Below, one piece after another: positions 8,413 to 16,533 of a stretch of 64,000 bases of DNA (position 1 is its first letter; every line of letters starts with the position of its first letter). Location of the stretch: contig NZ_JADQDC010000013.1 in assembly GCF_015694345.1 (NCBI RefSeq), positions 45,746 to 109,745 on the forward strand, read 5' to 3'. Under the pieces are notes generated by a model. That model ran no database searches and was not told where the DNA came from. It saw only the letters and a list, made by a program, of their open reading frames with translations. The translations under genes and the position numbers were made by a program. Source of the stretch: Novosphingobium jiangmenense (lineage in GTDB: Bacteria > Pseudomonadota > Alphaproteobacteria > Sphingomonadales > Sphingomonadaceae).

Positions 8413-9347
8413 CGGAACACTCCTGCGATGACCTTGGCGACCAGATCCGGGTCGAAGGGGCGCAGATCATCGATCTTTTCGCCAACGCCGATGGCATGGA
8501 TCGGCAGGCCGTACTGTTCGGCGGCTGCCACCAGCACGCCGCCGCGCGCGGTGCCGTCCAGCTTGGTCATGATGAGGCCGGTCACGCCTGCCACTTCCTT
8601 GAAGATCTCGATCTGCTGCAGCGCATTCTGCCCGTTGGTGGCATCGAGCACCAGCACCACGTCATGCGGGGCTTCGGGATTGAGGCGACCGAGCACGCGG
8701 CGGACCTTGGCCAGCTCGTCCATCAGCTCGCGCTTGTTCTGCAGGCGTCCGGCGGTGTCGACAATCAGCGTGTCGATGCCGGTATCCGTCGCCGCCTTGA
8801 CCGCGTCAAACACGATCGAGGCCGGATCGCCGCCCTCGGGGCCGGTGACGATCGGCACGCCGAGGCGATCGGCCCAGACCTTGAGTTGGCCGATTGCGGC
8901 GGCGCGGAAGGTATCGCCCGCAGCCAGCATCACCCCGTAGTCCTGCTCCTGGAACAGGTGTGCCAGCTTGGCGATGGTCGTGGTCTTGCCCGAGCCGTTG
9001 ACGCCGATCACGAGAATGACCTGAGGGCGCGGAAAGGCCACGATTTCGAGTGGCTTGGCCACCGGGCGCAGGATCGCGGCAATCTCTTCGGCCACTGCTT
9101 CCTTGAGGCCCTGCTCGTCGACGCCGTTTTCGAAGCGGGCACCCTTCAGCCTCTCGCGGATGCGGGCGGCGGCACGCGGGCCGAGGTCCGACAGGATCAG
9201 CGCATCTTCGATATCATCGAGCTGTGCGTCGCTCAGACGGCTGCTGCCGACGATACCGCCGAGGTTCTCGGCAAGGCGCTCGGACGTCTTGCGGAATCCG
9301 CCGAGGATGCGGTCGGACCAGCTGGAGCTGGCGGCTTCGGCACTCAT
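8409..9347 (-). CDS. ftsY: Signal recognition particle receptor FtsY
   Basis: FtsY is the membrane-associated SRP receptor GTPase that docks ribosome-SRP complexes at the Sec translocon. The 312-residue product contains only the N and G domains. It shows the P-loop GVNGSGKTTTIAKLA, the DTFRAAAIGQLKVWA insertion-box motif, the G3 motif DTAGRLQNK and the G4 motif TKLDGTARGG. The acidic A domain of enterobacterial FtsY is absent, as is common in alphaproteobacteria. The gene overlaps both mtaB upstream and yciB downstream by four bases. Its partner Ffh is encoded in the same window at 13389. Confidence 0.97.
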   Translation of the reverse strand: MSAEAASSSWSDRILGGFRKTSERLAENLGGIVGSSRLSDAQLDDIEDALILSDLGPRAAARIRERLKGARFENGVDEQGLKEAVAEEIAAILRPVAKPLEIVAFPRPQVILVIGVNGSGKTTTIAKLAHLFQEQDYGVMLAAGDTFRAAAIGQLKVWADRLGVPIVTGPEGGDPASIVFDAVKAATDTGIDTLIVDTAGRLQNKRELMDELAKVRRVLGRLNPEAPHDVVLVLDATNGQNALQQIEIFKEVAGVTGLIMTKLDGTARGGVLVAAAEQYGLPIHAIGVGEKIDDLRPFDPDLVAKVIAGVFR

Positions 9348-10516
9348 TCCAGTATTCCTTCAACAATCTTGGTCGGCGTTACCGTGACAAGGCTTCCGAC
9401 GGGAGTGCCTTCCGGAACGCGGTAGGTCGCAAAGTGTCCCGCATGGCCGGTTCCGTCGCGCTCGGCAAGGACTTGCGCAGGGGTGCCGAGCAGTGATTGC
9501 AGCCAAATGCTCCGCTGCGTGGCCACTTCGGTCCGCACTTCCGCCGCGCGTTCCTTGACGAGCATCGGATCGACTTGGGGCATCCTCGCCGCGGGTGTGC
9601 CGGGGCGGGGGGAGTAAGGGAAGACGTGGCCGTGGACGACCGCACATTCGCGCACGATCGAGACGTTGTCGGCGTGCATCTCGGGCGTCTCAGTCGGGAA
9701 ACCGGCGATCAGATCGGCACCGATGGCGATGTCGGGCCGCGCGGTCTTCATCCGGTTCACCAGCTCGACAGCGTCCCGCCGCGAGTGCCGCCGCTTCATC
9801 CGCTTGAGCACCATGTCGTTGCCCGACTGCAGCGAGAGATGGACATGCGGCATTACCCGCGGCTCCTGCGTGATCAGTTCGAACAACAGCGGGTCGATCT
9901 CCACGCCATCGAGCGAGGACAGGCGCAGGCGGGGCAGGGCGGGGAAGGCGCGGAGGATCGCGGCGACGAGATCTCCGAGGCTTGGCGCGCCCGGCAGGTC
10001 TGCTCCCCATGAAGTTACGTCGACGCCCGTCAGCACGACTTCGTTGACGCTTTCATGCCGCGCGATGGTTTCGATCACGTCTGCGGTTTCAAGCGAAACG
10101 CTGGTTCCCCGGCCTTGCGGGATGATGCAGAAAGTGCACGCGTGATCGCAGCCGTTCTGCACCGGCACGAAGGCGCGGGTGTGCTTGCCTTTCAACGCTC
10201 GCGCCGGGGGGACGGGGGTTTTTGTCCAGACCTCGGGCTTCAGCTTTTCCGCATTCGGCACCACCGCATCCACCTCGGCCATTGCGGCAAAGGCGTTCTG
10301 CTCGATTGTTGCCGCACAGCCCGTAACCACAAGCCGCGCCTCGGGATTTTCCCGGCGCAGCCTGCGCACGGCGCGTCGTGATTGGCGCACGGCTTCAGCC
10401 GTAACGGCGCAGGAATTGACCACAACGGTCGGCGGGCCATCGGCGAGAAACCCGCTGATCGCCTCGCTTTCGGCAATGTTGAGGCGGCAGCCGAGGGAGA
10501 CGACCTGTCCGCTCAT
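9344..10516 (-). CDS. mtaB: tRNA t6A37 methylthiotransferase MtaB
   Basis: This radical-SAM enzyme converts t6A37 of ANN-decoding tRNAs to ms2t6A. The 390-residue product has the N-terminal MTTase domain with cluster-binding cysteines in LGCRLN, NSCAVT and TGCAAT. The radical SAM motif is CDHACTFCIIPQGRG and the C-terminal region is TRAM-like. The RCLN-type start (GCRLNIAESEAI) and length separate it from MiaB. It is translationally coupled to dapF before and ftsY after. DapF-MtaB adjacency is common in alphaproteobacteria. Confidence 0.94.
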   Translation of the reverse strand: MSGQVVSLGCRLNIAESEAISGFLADGPPTVVVNSCAVTAEAVRQSRRAVRRLRRENPEARLVVTGCAATIEQNAFAAMAEVDAVVPNAEKLKPEVWTKTPVPPARALKGKHTRAFVPVQNGCDHACTFCIIPQGRGTSVSLETADVIETIARHESVNEVVLTGVDVTSWGADLPGAPSLGDLVAAILRAFPALPRLRLSSLDGVEIDPLLFELITQEPRVMPHVHLSLQSGNDMVLKRMKRRHSRRDAVELVNRMKTARPDIAIGADLIAGFPTETPEMHADNVSIVRECAVVHGHVFPYSPRPGTPAARMPQVDPMLVKERAAEVRTEVATQRSIWLQSLLGTPAQVLAERDGTGHAGHFATYRVPEGTPVGSLVTVTPTKIVEGILE

Positions 10517-11322
10517 GCGGGGAAATCGGCGTCCTCGAACGAGCCTTCGAAGCTAAGCGCGGCAGGGCCGGTCATCTTGATCGAGCCGCCTTCGGGCCAG
10601 GCGATGGTAAGGGGGCCGCCGGGCAGGTCGACGCGGACGTTGCGACCGGTCAGCTTGCGGCGCATCGCGGCGACGGCGGTAGCACAGGCGCCGGTGCCGC
10701 AAGCGCGGGTCAGACCGGCGCCGCGCTCCCACACGCGCAGCTTGAGGTGGTCAGGGCCGACCACGCTGGCCACATTGACGTTCACGCGCTCGGGAAAAAC
10801 TGCATCGTTTTCAATGATCGGACCCAGTCTTTCGAGCTCTACCGCATCGGCATCGGGCACGAAAAACACCGCGTGGGGATTGCCGACATTGACGCCGAGG
10901 GGATTTTCCAACTCTTCCCAGCCAAGCGGCAACTCCAGGGTATCCATGGCATAACTCAGGGGTATCTCCTGCCAGCCAAAGCGGGGCAGGCCCATGTCCA
11001 CGGTGACGCCATCCTGGCCGGCCTCGGAGCGGATCAGGCCACCCAGCGTCTCGATCGAATTCGTCCCGCCGAGGAGAAGTCCAACAGCCCGGCTGGCGTT
11101 GCCGCAAGCCTCGACCTCGCCGCCATCGTTGTTGAAGATGCGCATCCGCACGTCGGCGACAGCCGAGGGTTCGAGCACGATCAACTGGTCGCACCCCACC
11201 CCGGTGCGGCGGTCCGCCAGCGCGGCGGCGCGGCGCGTGGTCATGGCGACCGGCGTCTCGCGCGCGTCGATCACCACGAAATCGTTGCCGAGGCCATGCA
11301 TCTTGCGGAAGGGAATGCGCAT
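10513..11322 (-). CDS. dapF: Diaminopimelate epimerase
   Basis: DapF converts LL-diaminopimelate to meso-diaminopimelate for lysine and peptidoglycan synthesis. The 269-residue product begins FRKMHGLGNDFVVID and contains the catalytic cysteine pair: C73 in EACGNASRAVG and the second in RACGTGACATAVAA. The ATG at 11322 gives the normal N-terminus; the frame stays open 36 bases further but without family similarity. It is the first gene of a four-gene operon and overlaps mtaB by four bases. Two other lysine/DAP pathway genes (asd, dapA) lie elsewhere in the window. Confidence 0.96.
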   Translation of the reverse strand: MRIPFRKMHGLGNDFVVIDARETPVAMTTRRAAALADRRTGVGCDQLIVLEPSAVADVRMRIFNNDGGEVEACGNASRAVGLLLGGTNSIETLGGLIRSEAGQDGVTVDMGLPRFGWQEIPLSYAMDTLELPLGWEELENPLGVNVGNPHAVFFVPDADAVELERLGPIIENDAVFPERVNVNVASVVGPDHLKLRVWERGAGLTRACGTGACATAVAAMRRKLTGRNVRVDLPGGPLTIAWPEGGSIKMTGPAALSFEGSFEDADFPA

Positions 11323-11361
11323 GGCGCGCGACTTAGGGATTGCCGCGCGCTCTGGCAATCT

Positions 11362-11388
11362 TTTCGGGCGTTTCGGGCGTTTCGGGCG
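11362..11388. repeat. Three tandem copies of a 9-bp unit
   Basis: The unit TTTCGGGCG occurs three times in direct succession between dapF and the stop of the minus-strand GGDEF-EAL gene. No function is apparent, and it may simply be a slippage-prone microsatellite. Confidence 0.7.
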
Positions 11389-11390
11389 CT

Positions 11391-13055
11391 TCAGGCCGTG
11401 GCTGAGCGGGGCAATTCGACCGGCTCAGCGGCCGGAGCAACCGGAGCCCTGGGCAGCAGGTTGCTGTTGGCCAACATGGCACGCACCGACTCCGCGTCTT
11501 CGGGCTGGCCGTAGAGATAGCCCTGGCCCTTGAACGAGCCGTACTTGCCTAATTCGTCGAGCACTTCGGGGCTTTCGATGCCCTCGGCGGTGATCGGCAG
11601 GTCCATGCCCTTGCCGAGCGAGGAAATCGCCTCGATGATCGTGCCGCTGTCCTTGCTCTTGCCGAGCGTCGAGACAAAGAAGCGGTCGATCTTGATCTGG
11701 TCGAACGGCAGTGTGCGCAGCTGGGCGAGCGACGAATAGCCGGTGCCGAAATCGTCGAGGCTGATGCGGATGCCCTGGTTCTTCAGGCTGGTGATAAGGG
11801 TGCGGACCACGCCGATGTTCTCGTGCAGGCAGGTCTCGGTGATCTCGATGTCGAGACGGTGCGGCGGGAAGTTCGCTTCCACCAGCAGCTTCAGAAGCTT
11901 TTGGGCAAACCACGGATCGCGCAGCTGCAGCGGCGAGATATTGACCGAGAGTGTCAGGCGCGGATCCCAGTCGCGGGCATCGCGAAGGGCTTGTCTGATC
12001 AGGCTTTCCGAAAGTTCGGAGATCAGGCCGATTTCCTCGGCGATGGGAATGAACAGTTCGGGGCTGAGCAGGCCGTGCCGGGGGCTTTTCCAGCGGGCGA
12101 GCATTTCAAACCCGGTCAGCTTGCCGGTGTCGAGATCGACCTGCTTTTCGTAGTACGGCACGAATTCGCCGCGCGGAATGCCTTCGCGAATGCCGCGTTC
12201 GAGTTCGCTCCGAAAGCGCAGTTCGCTTTCCATGTTCTGCTCGAACCAGAAGTAGCGATTCCGCCCCGCTTTCTTGGCCTGGTACATGGCAAGGTCGGCA
12301 CGGTGCAGCAGCAGTTCTGCCAGAGCGGCGGCGTCACCCGTATCGCTCGGCACGGTGTTGGCGAGACCGATCGAGGCGGTGACTTCAAGGACCAGCCCGT
12401 CGATTTCCAGCGGACGCGCGACCGAATCATTGAGGCGCATCATCAGGCGGTCGATCGCTTCGACATGATCGGGATCGTAGATCGCGGCAAAGGCGAACTC
12501 GTCGCCGCCAAGACGCGCCATGATCGACCGATCGGGCAGAAGCGCGCGAATGCGCTGGGCCGTCTGCAGCAGAACGGCATCCCCGGCCTGATGGCCGTGG
12601 GCATCGTTCGAGCGCTTGAAGTTGTCGAGATCCATCATCATGGCGACGACTTCGTGGCCGGTGGCGCGTGCGGTGCAGATCATCTCCTGCAGGGCAGGGC
12701 CGATGCTGCGCCGGTTGAGGCAGCCGGTCAGCGGGTCGGTATGGGCAAGCTTGTGCGCCATTTCCTCGGCCACGCGGCGCTGCCCGACCTCGCGGGTGAG
12801 ATCGACATATCGGCGCCATCCAAACAGGAGCAGGGCAATGTTGAGGATCAGCGCAGTTCCGAGCATCGGATCCTGCGGGCGGACGCCGGTCATCAGCGAA
12901 CGCACGAAATCGTGAAGGACGGACGAGCCGTTTGCCACGAACAGGAGGACAGCGGCGATGATGATGCCGAGGCCGACAACGTCGTGCTCGCCGCGCCGTC
13001 CCGCCTCAGGAACGGCTTCCTCGGGTGCTTCGAAACTGATCGGCGTTGTCGCCAT
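11391..13055 (-). CDS. Membrane-anchored GGDEF-EAL protein (c-di-GMP turnover)
   Basis: This bifunctional-type protein makes and/or degrades cyclic di-GMP. The 554-residue product has two N-terminal membrane helices (about residues 24-85), then a GGDEF domain with intact RLGGDEFAF. The EAL domain reads EML (GFEMLARWKSP) but keeps the catalytic and metal residues in SVNISPLQL, EITETCLHE, LDDFGTGYSSL and TAEGIES. Phosphodiesterase activity is therefore plausible. Start at 13055 is chosen for the GAAGGCGGGGGT upstream; 13097 is an alternative. It is divergent from ffh. Unlike the two other GGDEF-EAL proteins in the window it has no PilZ domain. Confidence 0.9.
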   Translation of the reverse strand: MATTPISFEAPEEAVPEAGRRGEHDVVGLGIIIAAVLLFVANGSSVLHDFVRSLMTGVRPQDPMLGTALILNIALLLFGWRRYVDLTREVGQRRVAEEMAHKLAHTDPLTGCLNRRSIGPALQEMICTARATGHEVVAMMMDLDNFKRSNDAHGHQAGDAVLLQTAQRIRALLPDRSIMARLGGDEFAFAAIYDPDHVEAIDRLMMRLNDSVARPLEIDGLVLEVTASIGLANTVPSDTGDAAALAELLLHRADLAMYQAKKAGRNRYFWFEQNMESELRFRSELERGIREGIPRGEFVPYYEKQVDLDTGKLTGFEMLARWKSPRHGLLSPELFIPIAEEIGLISELSESLIRQALRDARDWDPRLTLSVNISPLQLRDPWFAQKLLKLLVEANFPPHRLDIEITETCLHENIGVVRTLITSLKNQGIRISLDDFGTGYSSLAQLRTLPFDQIKIDRFFVSTLGKSKDSGTIIEAISSLGKGMDLPITAEGIESPEVLDELGKYGSFKGQGYLYGQPEDAESVRAMLANSNLLPRAPVAPAAEPVELPRSATA

Positions 13056-13388
13056 ACCCCCGCCTTCGCCCCTGCTTTTGCCCTTGCGATCCCGCATGCA
13101 GCCAAGTGCCCGGATCAGGAGGTAAGGTAACGTCCTGAAGTTTTGGTTAAGATTGCGGTATTCGCCGGGATGACCCGCGGTCCGAAGCGATAGCCCCGGC
13201 CCAAGTTGCTTGCCTTGGCGGCAAAGCGGGGCTAAGGGGCGGGCCTGCAAGCGCCATGGCGTCTTGCGGATTCGACAACGGCCCCTGTTCAGGATGCCAC
13301 ACGCTGGTCGGCGAGGTTTCGCCCACCGGCGTTTTTCGCGTTACGCGAAAGTGGTTCCCGATCAAGGGCATGATGATGGGAATTGCGC
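13056..13388. promoter_or_regulatory. Divergent intergenic region upstream of ffh and the GGDEF-EAL gene
   Basis: This is about 330 bp with no convincing gene. It must hold the promoters of both divergent genes. The clearest element is a perfect inverted repeat, TTTCGCG-TTA-CGCGAAA, at 13334-13350, about 40 bp before the ffh start. It could be an operator or a leader hairpin. I see no tRNA and no SRP RNA here. Confidence 0.4.
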
Positions 13389-14876
13389 GTGTTCGACAGT
13401 CTTTCAGACCGGCTTGGAGGCGTCTTCGATCGCCTGCGCGGCCGCGGCGCGCTGCGTGAGGAAGACGTCCTTGCCGCCATGCGCGAAGTGCGCATCGCGC
13501 TGCTCGAGGCTGACGTTGCGCTTCCTGTCGTCCGCCGCTTTGTCGATCAGGTTTCGGAGCAGGCCGTCGGCCAGTCGGTCCTGAAGTCGGTCACGCCCGG
13601 CCAGCAAGTCGTCAAGATCGTCAACGATGCGCTGGTCGAAATGCTTGGCGGCGGCACCGCCGAACTCGATCTGAACGCCGCACCGCCGGTCGTGATCATG
13701 ATGGTCGGCCTGCAGGGCTCGGGCAAGACCACCAGCACTGCCAAGATCGGCAAGCTGCTGAAGGAAAAGCAGGGCAAGAAGGTCCTGATGGCCTCGCTGG
13801 ACGTCAACCGTCCGGCGGCGCAGGAACAGCTTCGCGTTCTGGGCGAGCAGGCGGGCGTTGCCACGCTGCCGATTATTCAGGGCCAGCAGCCGGTCGACAT
13901 CGCCACCCGCGCGGTGAATGCGGCCAAGCTGCAGGCGGTGGACGTGCTGCTGCTCGACACCGCGGGCCGTCTCCACGTCGATCAGGCGCTGATGGACGAG
14001 ATGAAGGCGGTTGCCGCCGTCTCGGTGCCAAAGGAAACGCTGCTCGTCGTCGACTCGCTGACCGGTCAGGACGCAGTCAACGTCGCGCAGTCGTTCTCGG
14101 GCGAGGTCGACCTTACCGGCGTGATCCTCACCCGCATGGACGGCGATGCGCGCGGTGGTGCGGCGCTTTCGATGCGTGCGGTTACCGGCAAGCCGATCAA
14201 GTTTGCCGCAACCGGCGAAAAGCTCGATGCGATCGAGCCGTTCCACCCGGAGCGCGTTGCTGGCCGCATCCTCGGCATGGGCGACATCGTCTCCATCGTC
14301 GAGAAGGCGGCGGCGACGATCCAGGCGGAAGACGCCGAAAAGCTCGCCCAGCGCATGGCCAAGGGTCAGTTCGACATGAACGACCTGCGCACCCAGCTGC
14401 GGCAGATGCAGAACATGGGTGGCCTTGGCGTGCTGGCGGGCATGATGCCGGGCATGAAGAAGGCCAAGGCAGCGATGGCGCAGTCTGGCATGGACGACAA
14501 GGTGCTGCTGCGCATGGACGCGATCATCGGTTCGATGACGCCGAAGGAGCGCGAGAAGCCCGAACTGCTCAACGCCAAGCGCAAGATCCGTGTGGCCAAG
14601 GGTTCCGGCACGCAGGTGCAGGACGTCAACAAGCTTCTGAAGATGCACCAGGAAATGGCCAAGGCCATGAAACAGATCAAGAAGATGGGCGGCATCAAGG
14701 GCCTGGGCGCGCTGTTCGGCAAGGGTGGCCTTGGCGCCGCGATGCCGGGGCTGGACCAGCAGATGGGGGCCGGTGGGCTTGGTGGTCTTGGGGGCGGTCT
14801 GGGCGGCGGCGGCCTGCCCGGTCTTGGTTCGGGCGGCTTGCCGGGCAATCTCGGCGACCTGCTCAAGAAGAAGTGA
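13389..14876 (+). CDS. ffh: Signal recognition particle protein Ffh (SRP54)
   Basis: Ffh binds signal sequences emerging from the ribosome and SRP RNA, and delivers complexes to FtsY. The 495-residue product begins MFDSLSDRLGGVFDRLRG. It has the G domain motifs GLQGSGKTTSTAKIGK, DTAGRLHVD and TRMDGDARGG, and a C-terminal Met-rich M domain (about 300-430). A Gly/Leu-rich tail (GGLGGGLGGGGLPGLG) follows. The GTG at 13389 was preferred to the TTG at 13383 because it yields the conserved N-terminus and sits at proper distance from GATGGGA. It is followed at short distance by rpsP. Confidence 0.97.
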   Translation: MFDSLSDRLGGVFDRLRGRGALREEDVLAAMREVRIALLEADVALPVVRRFVDQVSEQAVGQSVLKSVTPGQQVVKIVNDALVEMLGGGTAELDLNAAPPVVIMMVGLQGSGKTTSTAKIGKLLKEKQGKKVLMASLDVNRPAAQEQLRVLGEQAGVATLPIIQGQQPVDIATRAVNAAKLQAVDVLLLDTAGRLHVDQALMDEMKAVAAVSVPKETLLVVDSLTGQDAVNVAQSFSGEVDLTGVILTRMDGDARGGAALSMRAVTGKPIKFAATGEKLDAIEPFHPERVAGRILGMGDIVSIVEKAAATIQAEDAEKLAQRMAKGQFDMNDLRTQLRQMQNMGGLGVLAGMMPGMKKAKAAMAQSGMDDKVLLRMDAIIGSMTPKEREKPELLNAKRKIRVAKGSGTQVQDVNKLLKMHQEMAKAMKQIKKMGGIKGLGALFGKGGLGAAMPGLDQQMGAGGLGGLGGGLGGGGLPGLGSGGLPGNLGDLLKKK

Positions 14877-14921
14877 TTTCGCGTTTTTCCGTTTTTCCAG
14901 TTTGATTGAAAGGTAATCCAG

Positions 14922-15350
14922 ATGTCCGTTTCTATGCGTCTCTCGCGCGGTGGTTCGAAGAAGCGCCCGTACTACAAGATCGTCGTTTCCAACAGCCGCG
15001 CCCCGCGTGACGGCAAGTACCTCGAGCAGGTTGGCACCTACAACCCGCTGCTCGCCAAAGACGACGAGAACCGCGTGCGTCTGGTCGAAGACCGCGTGCG
15101 TTACTGGATCGGCGTTGGCGCCCAGCCGACCGACCGCGTTGCCCGCATGCTCGACAAGGCCGGGATCAAGGAGCGCAAGCCCACCAACAACCCGCAGGCT
15201 GGCGTGCCCGGCAAGAAGGCGCAGGAGCGCGCCGAGGAAAAGGCCGAGAAGGCCCGTGAAGCTGCTGAAGCCGCTGCTGCCGCATCGGCTGCTCCGGCCG
15301 AGGAAGCTCCGGCTGCCGAAGCTGCTGCTGAAGAGCAGACGGAAGCCTGA
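14922..15350 (+). CDS. rpsP: 30S ribosomal protein S16
   Basis: This small-subunit protein is needed for 30S assembly. The S16 core occupies about residues 1-85 ([30 protein letters not shown]). A 55-residue tail extremely rich in Ala and Glu follows, giving 142 residues against about 80-90 in enterobacteria. Such tails occur in sphingomonads. A GAAAGG ribosome binding site precedes the ATG. It is the first gene of the conserved rpsP-rimM-trmD-rplS series, and its stop is two bases before rimM. Confidence 0.97.
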   Translation: MSVSMRLSRGGSKKRPYYKIVVSNSRAPRDGKYLEQVGTYNPLLAKDDENRVRLVEDRVRYWIGVGAQPTDRVARMLDKAGIKERKPTNNPQAGVPGKKAQERAEEKAEKAREAAEAAAAASAAPAEEAPAAEAAAEEQTEA

Positions 15351-15352
15351 TC

Positions 15353-15838
15353 TTGCGCGACCAGCCCGTCACGCTCGCCGCCATCACCGGCGCGCATGGA
15401 GTGGCGGGCGAGGTCCGCTTGAAGCTGTTCGGTGAAGGCGTGGTGGCGCTGAAGCGCTACCGCGCCTTCAACGATTCTGCGTTGACCGTGGTGAAGATCA
15501 AGGACGACGGCAAGGGCGGGGCAATTGCCCGCTTTGCCGAAGTGCCCGATCGCACGGCGGCGGAGAAGTTGCGGGGCACGGCACTGACCGTGCGGCGCTC
15601 CGAGATGCCCGTCCTGCCCGAGGGCGAGTACTACCATGCCGACCTGATCGGCCTGCCTGCGGTTTCGACCGAGGGCGAGGCGCTGGGCGAATGCATTGCG
15701 GTCGAGAACTTCGGTGCCGGCGACGTGATCGAGATCCGCAAGCCCGACGGCAAGAAGTTCATGGTGCCGATGAAGGCGCAAGCCGTTCCGGAATGGACTG
15801 ACGAGCGGATTGTGATTGAGGCTGGTTGGGCCGAGTAG
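15353..15838 (+). CDS. rimM: 16S rRNA processing protein RimM
   Basis: RimM is a 30S maturation factor that binds S19 and the 16S head region. The 161-residue product has the N-terminal RimM barrel (TLAAITGAHGVAGEVRLKLFGE) and the PRC-barrel domain (YYHADLIGLPAVSTEGEALGE, FMVPMKAQAVPEW). The start is a TTG two bases after the rpsP stop, consistent with translational coupling. The conserved downstream partner trmD does not follow directly: a toxin-antitoxin pair and a membrane protein gene intervene. Confidence 0.94.
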   Translation: MRDQPVTLAAITGAHGVAGEVRLKLFGEGVVALKRYRAFNDSALTVVKIKDDGKGGAIARFAEVPDRTAAEKLRGTALTVRRSEMPVLPEGEYYHADLIGLPAVSTEGEALGECIAVENFGAGDVIEIRKPDGKKFMVPMKAQAVPEWTDERIVIEAGWAE

Positions 15839-15858
15839 TATATACATCGCGTATATAC
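15838..15858 (+). promoter_or_regulatory. Twin GTATATAC palindromes (probable VapBC-type operator)
   Basis: The self-complementary octamer GTATATAC occurs at 15838-15845 and again at 15851-15858, 13 bp centre to centre. The first shares one base with the rimM stop, and the second abuts the GGAGG ribosome binding site of the antitoxin gene. Autoregulated toxin-antitoxin operons typically bind such paired palindromes through the AbrB- or RHH-type antitoxin. The operator role here is inference from position and symmetry. Confidence 0.65.
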
Positions 15859-15868
15859 GGAGGCCGTG

Positions 15869-16162
15869 ATGGGCGTCGAGCATACTGCAAAGAGCTTCAA
15901 GTCCGGAAACTCGGTTGCGATCCGCATTCCGGCGGCATTGGGTGTGGAGCCTGATCGCGAGTGGATCGTCGAGGAAAAGGACGGCGATCTTGTGCTTCGG
16001 CCAAAGCCGAAGGCCAAGCGCAAGTTCAATATCGAGAAGGTGCGTGGCTGTGCCATTGGCTCGGGGTTGAAGCGCATCGAACCGGAAGACCGGGTGTTCG
16101 AGTATCGTCCGCTGCCTTGGGAAAATCCAGAATGGCGGGCCAAGCACATGCCTGACGAATGA
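15869..16162 (+). CDS. vapB: AbrB/VapB-family antitoxin
   Basis: The 97-residue product has an N-terminal swapped-hairpin AbrB/SpoVT DNA-binding domain (AKSFKSGNSVAIRIPAALGV, then DREWIVEEKDGDLVLRPK). Its C-terminus (PLPWENPEWRAKHMPDE) is the likely toxin-binding tail. The ATG at 15869 sits 5 bases after GGAGG; a GTG three bases earlier is possible. It overlaps the toxin gene by four bases (ATGA). It probably represses its own operon through the GTATATAC pair just upstream. The family assignment is good, while the VapB versus MazE-like name rests on the PIN toxin partner. Confidence 0.9.
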   Translation: MGVEHTAKSFKSGNSVAIRIPAALGVEPDREWIVEEKDGDLVLRPKPKAKRKFNIEKVRGCAIGSGLKRIEPEDRVFEYRPLPWENPEWRAKHMPDE

Positions 16163-16533
16163 AGTACCTTCTTGATAGCAATGCCCTGATCGCAATTGGC
16201 CTGGATGCTGACGAGCGGATCATCTCGCGCGCCGGGCAGTGCGACGAGGGCGACATCGTGACGTCCGCAATCGTCTTTGCAGAAGTGCTCCACGGGTCTG
16301 AGCGCGGCAAGCCTCCCCCGCTTGCCGTTCTGGCCTTGCTGGCTGAAGAAATTCCGGTGCTTCCGTTTGATGACAAGGCCGCCAAAGTCTATGCCAAGGT
16401 GCCGTTCAAGCTGGCTAGCTATGACCGCCTGATCGCCGCGCATGCACTGTCGCACGGGTTGATCGTGGTGACGGACAACGAGGCGGACTTCCGGGATGTG
16501 CCGGGGTTGGTGGTTGAGAACTGGACGGTTTGA
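16159..16533 (+). CDS. vapC: PIN-domain ribonuclease toxin (VapC family)
   Basis: This is a 124-residue PIN-domain endoribonuclease. The Mg2+-binding acidic residues are present: D6 (YLLDSNAL), E42 (VFAEVLHG), D89 (SYDRLIAAHAL) and D106 with D110 (VTDNEADF). It overlaps vapB by four bases. VapC toxins usually cut initiator tRNA or the 23S sarcin-ricin loop; the target here cannot be read from sequence. It is embedded between rimM and trmD, genes for rRNA maturation and tRNA modification. Confidence 0.92.
   Translation: MKYLLDSNALIAIGLDADERIISRAGQCDEGDIVTSAIVFAEVLHGSERGKPPPLAVLALLAEEIPVLPFDDKAAKVYAKVPFKLASYDRLIAAHALSHGLIVVTDNEADFRDVPGLVVENWTV

Noticed and set aside
11362..11388. Tandem 9-bp repeat considered as a CRISPR or iteron array
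   Set aside because: There are only three copies with no spacers and no cas or rep genes; it is a simple microsatellite.
13056..13388. Possible SRP RNA (ffs) gene near ffh
   Set aside because: The conserved GGTCAGG...GGAAGGAAGCAGCC core is absent; no such RNA was found anywhere in the window by eye.
13256..13459. 67-codon frame upstream of ffh
   Set aside because: It overlaps the ffh start region in another frame, and I see no family or ribosome binding site.
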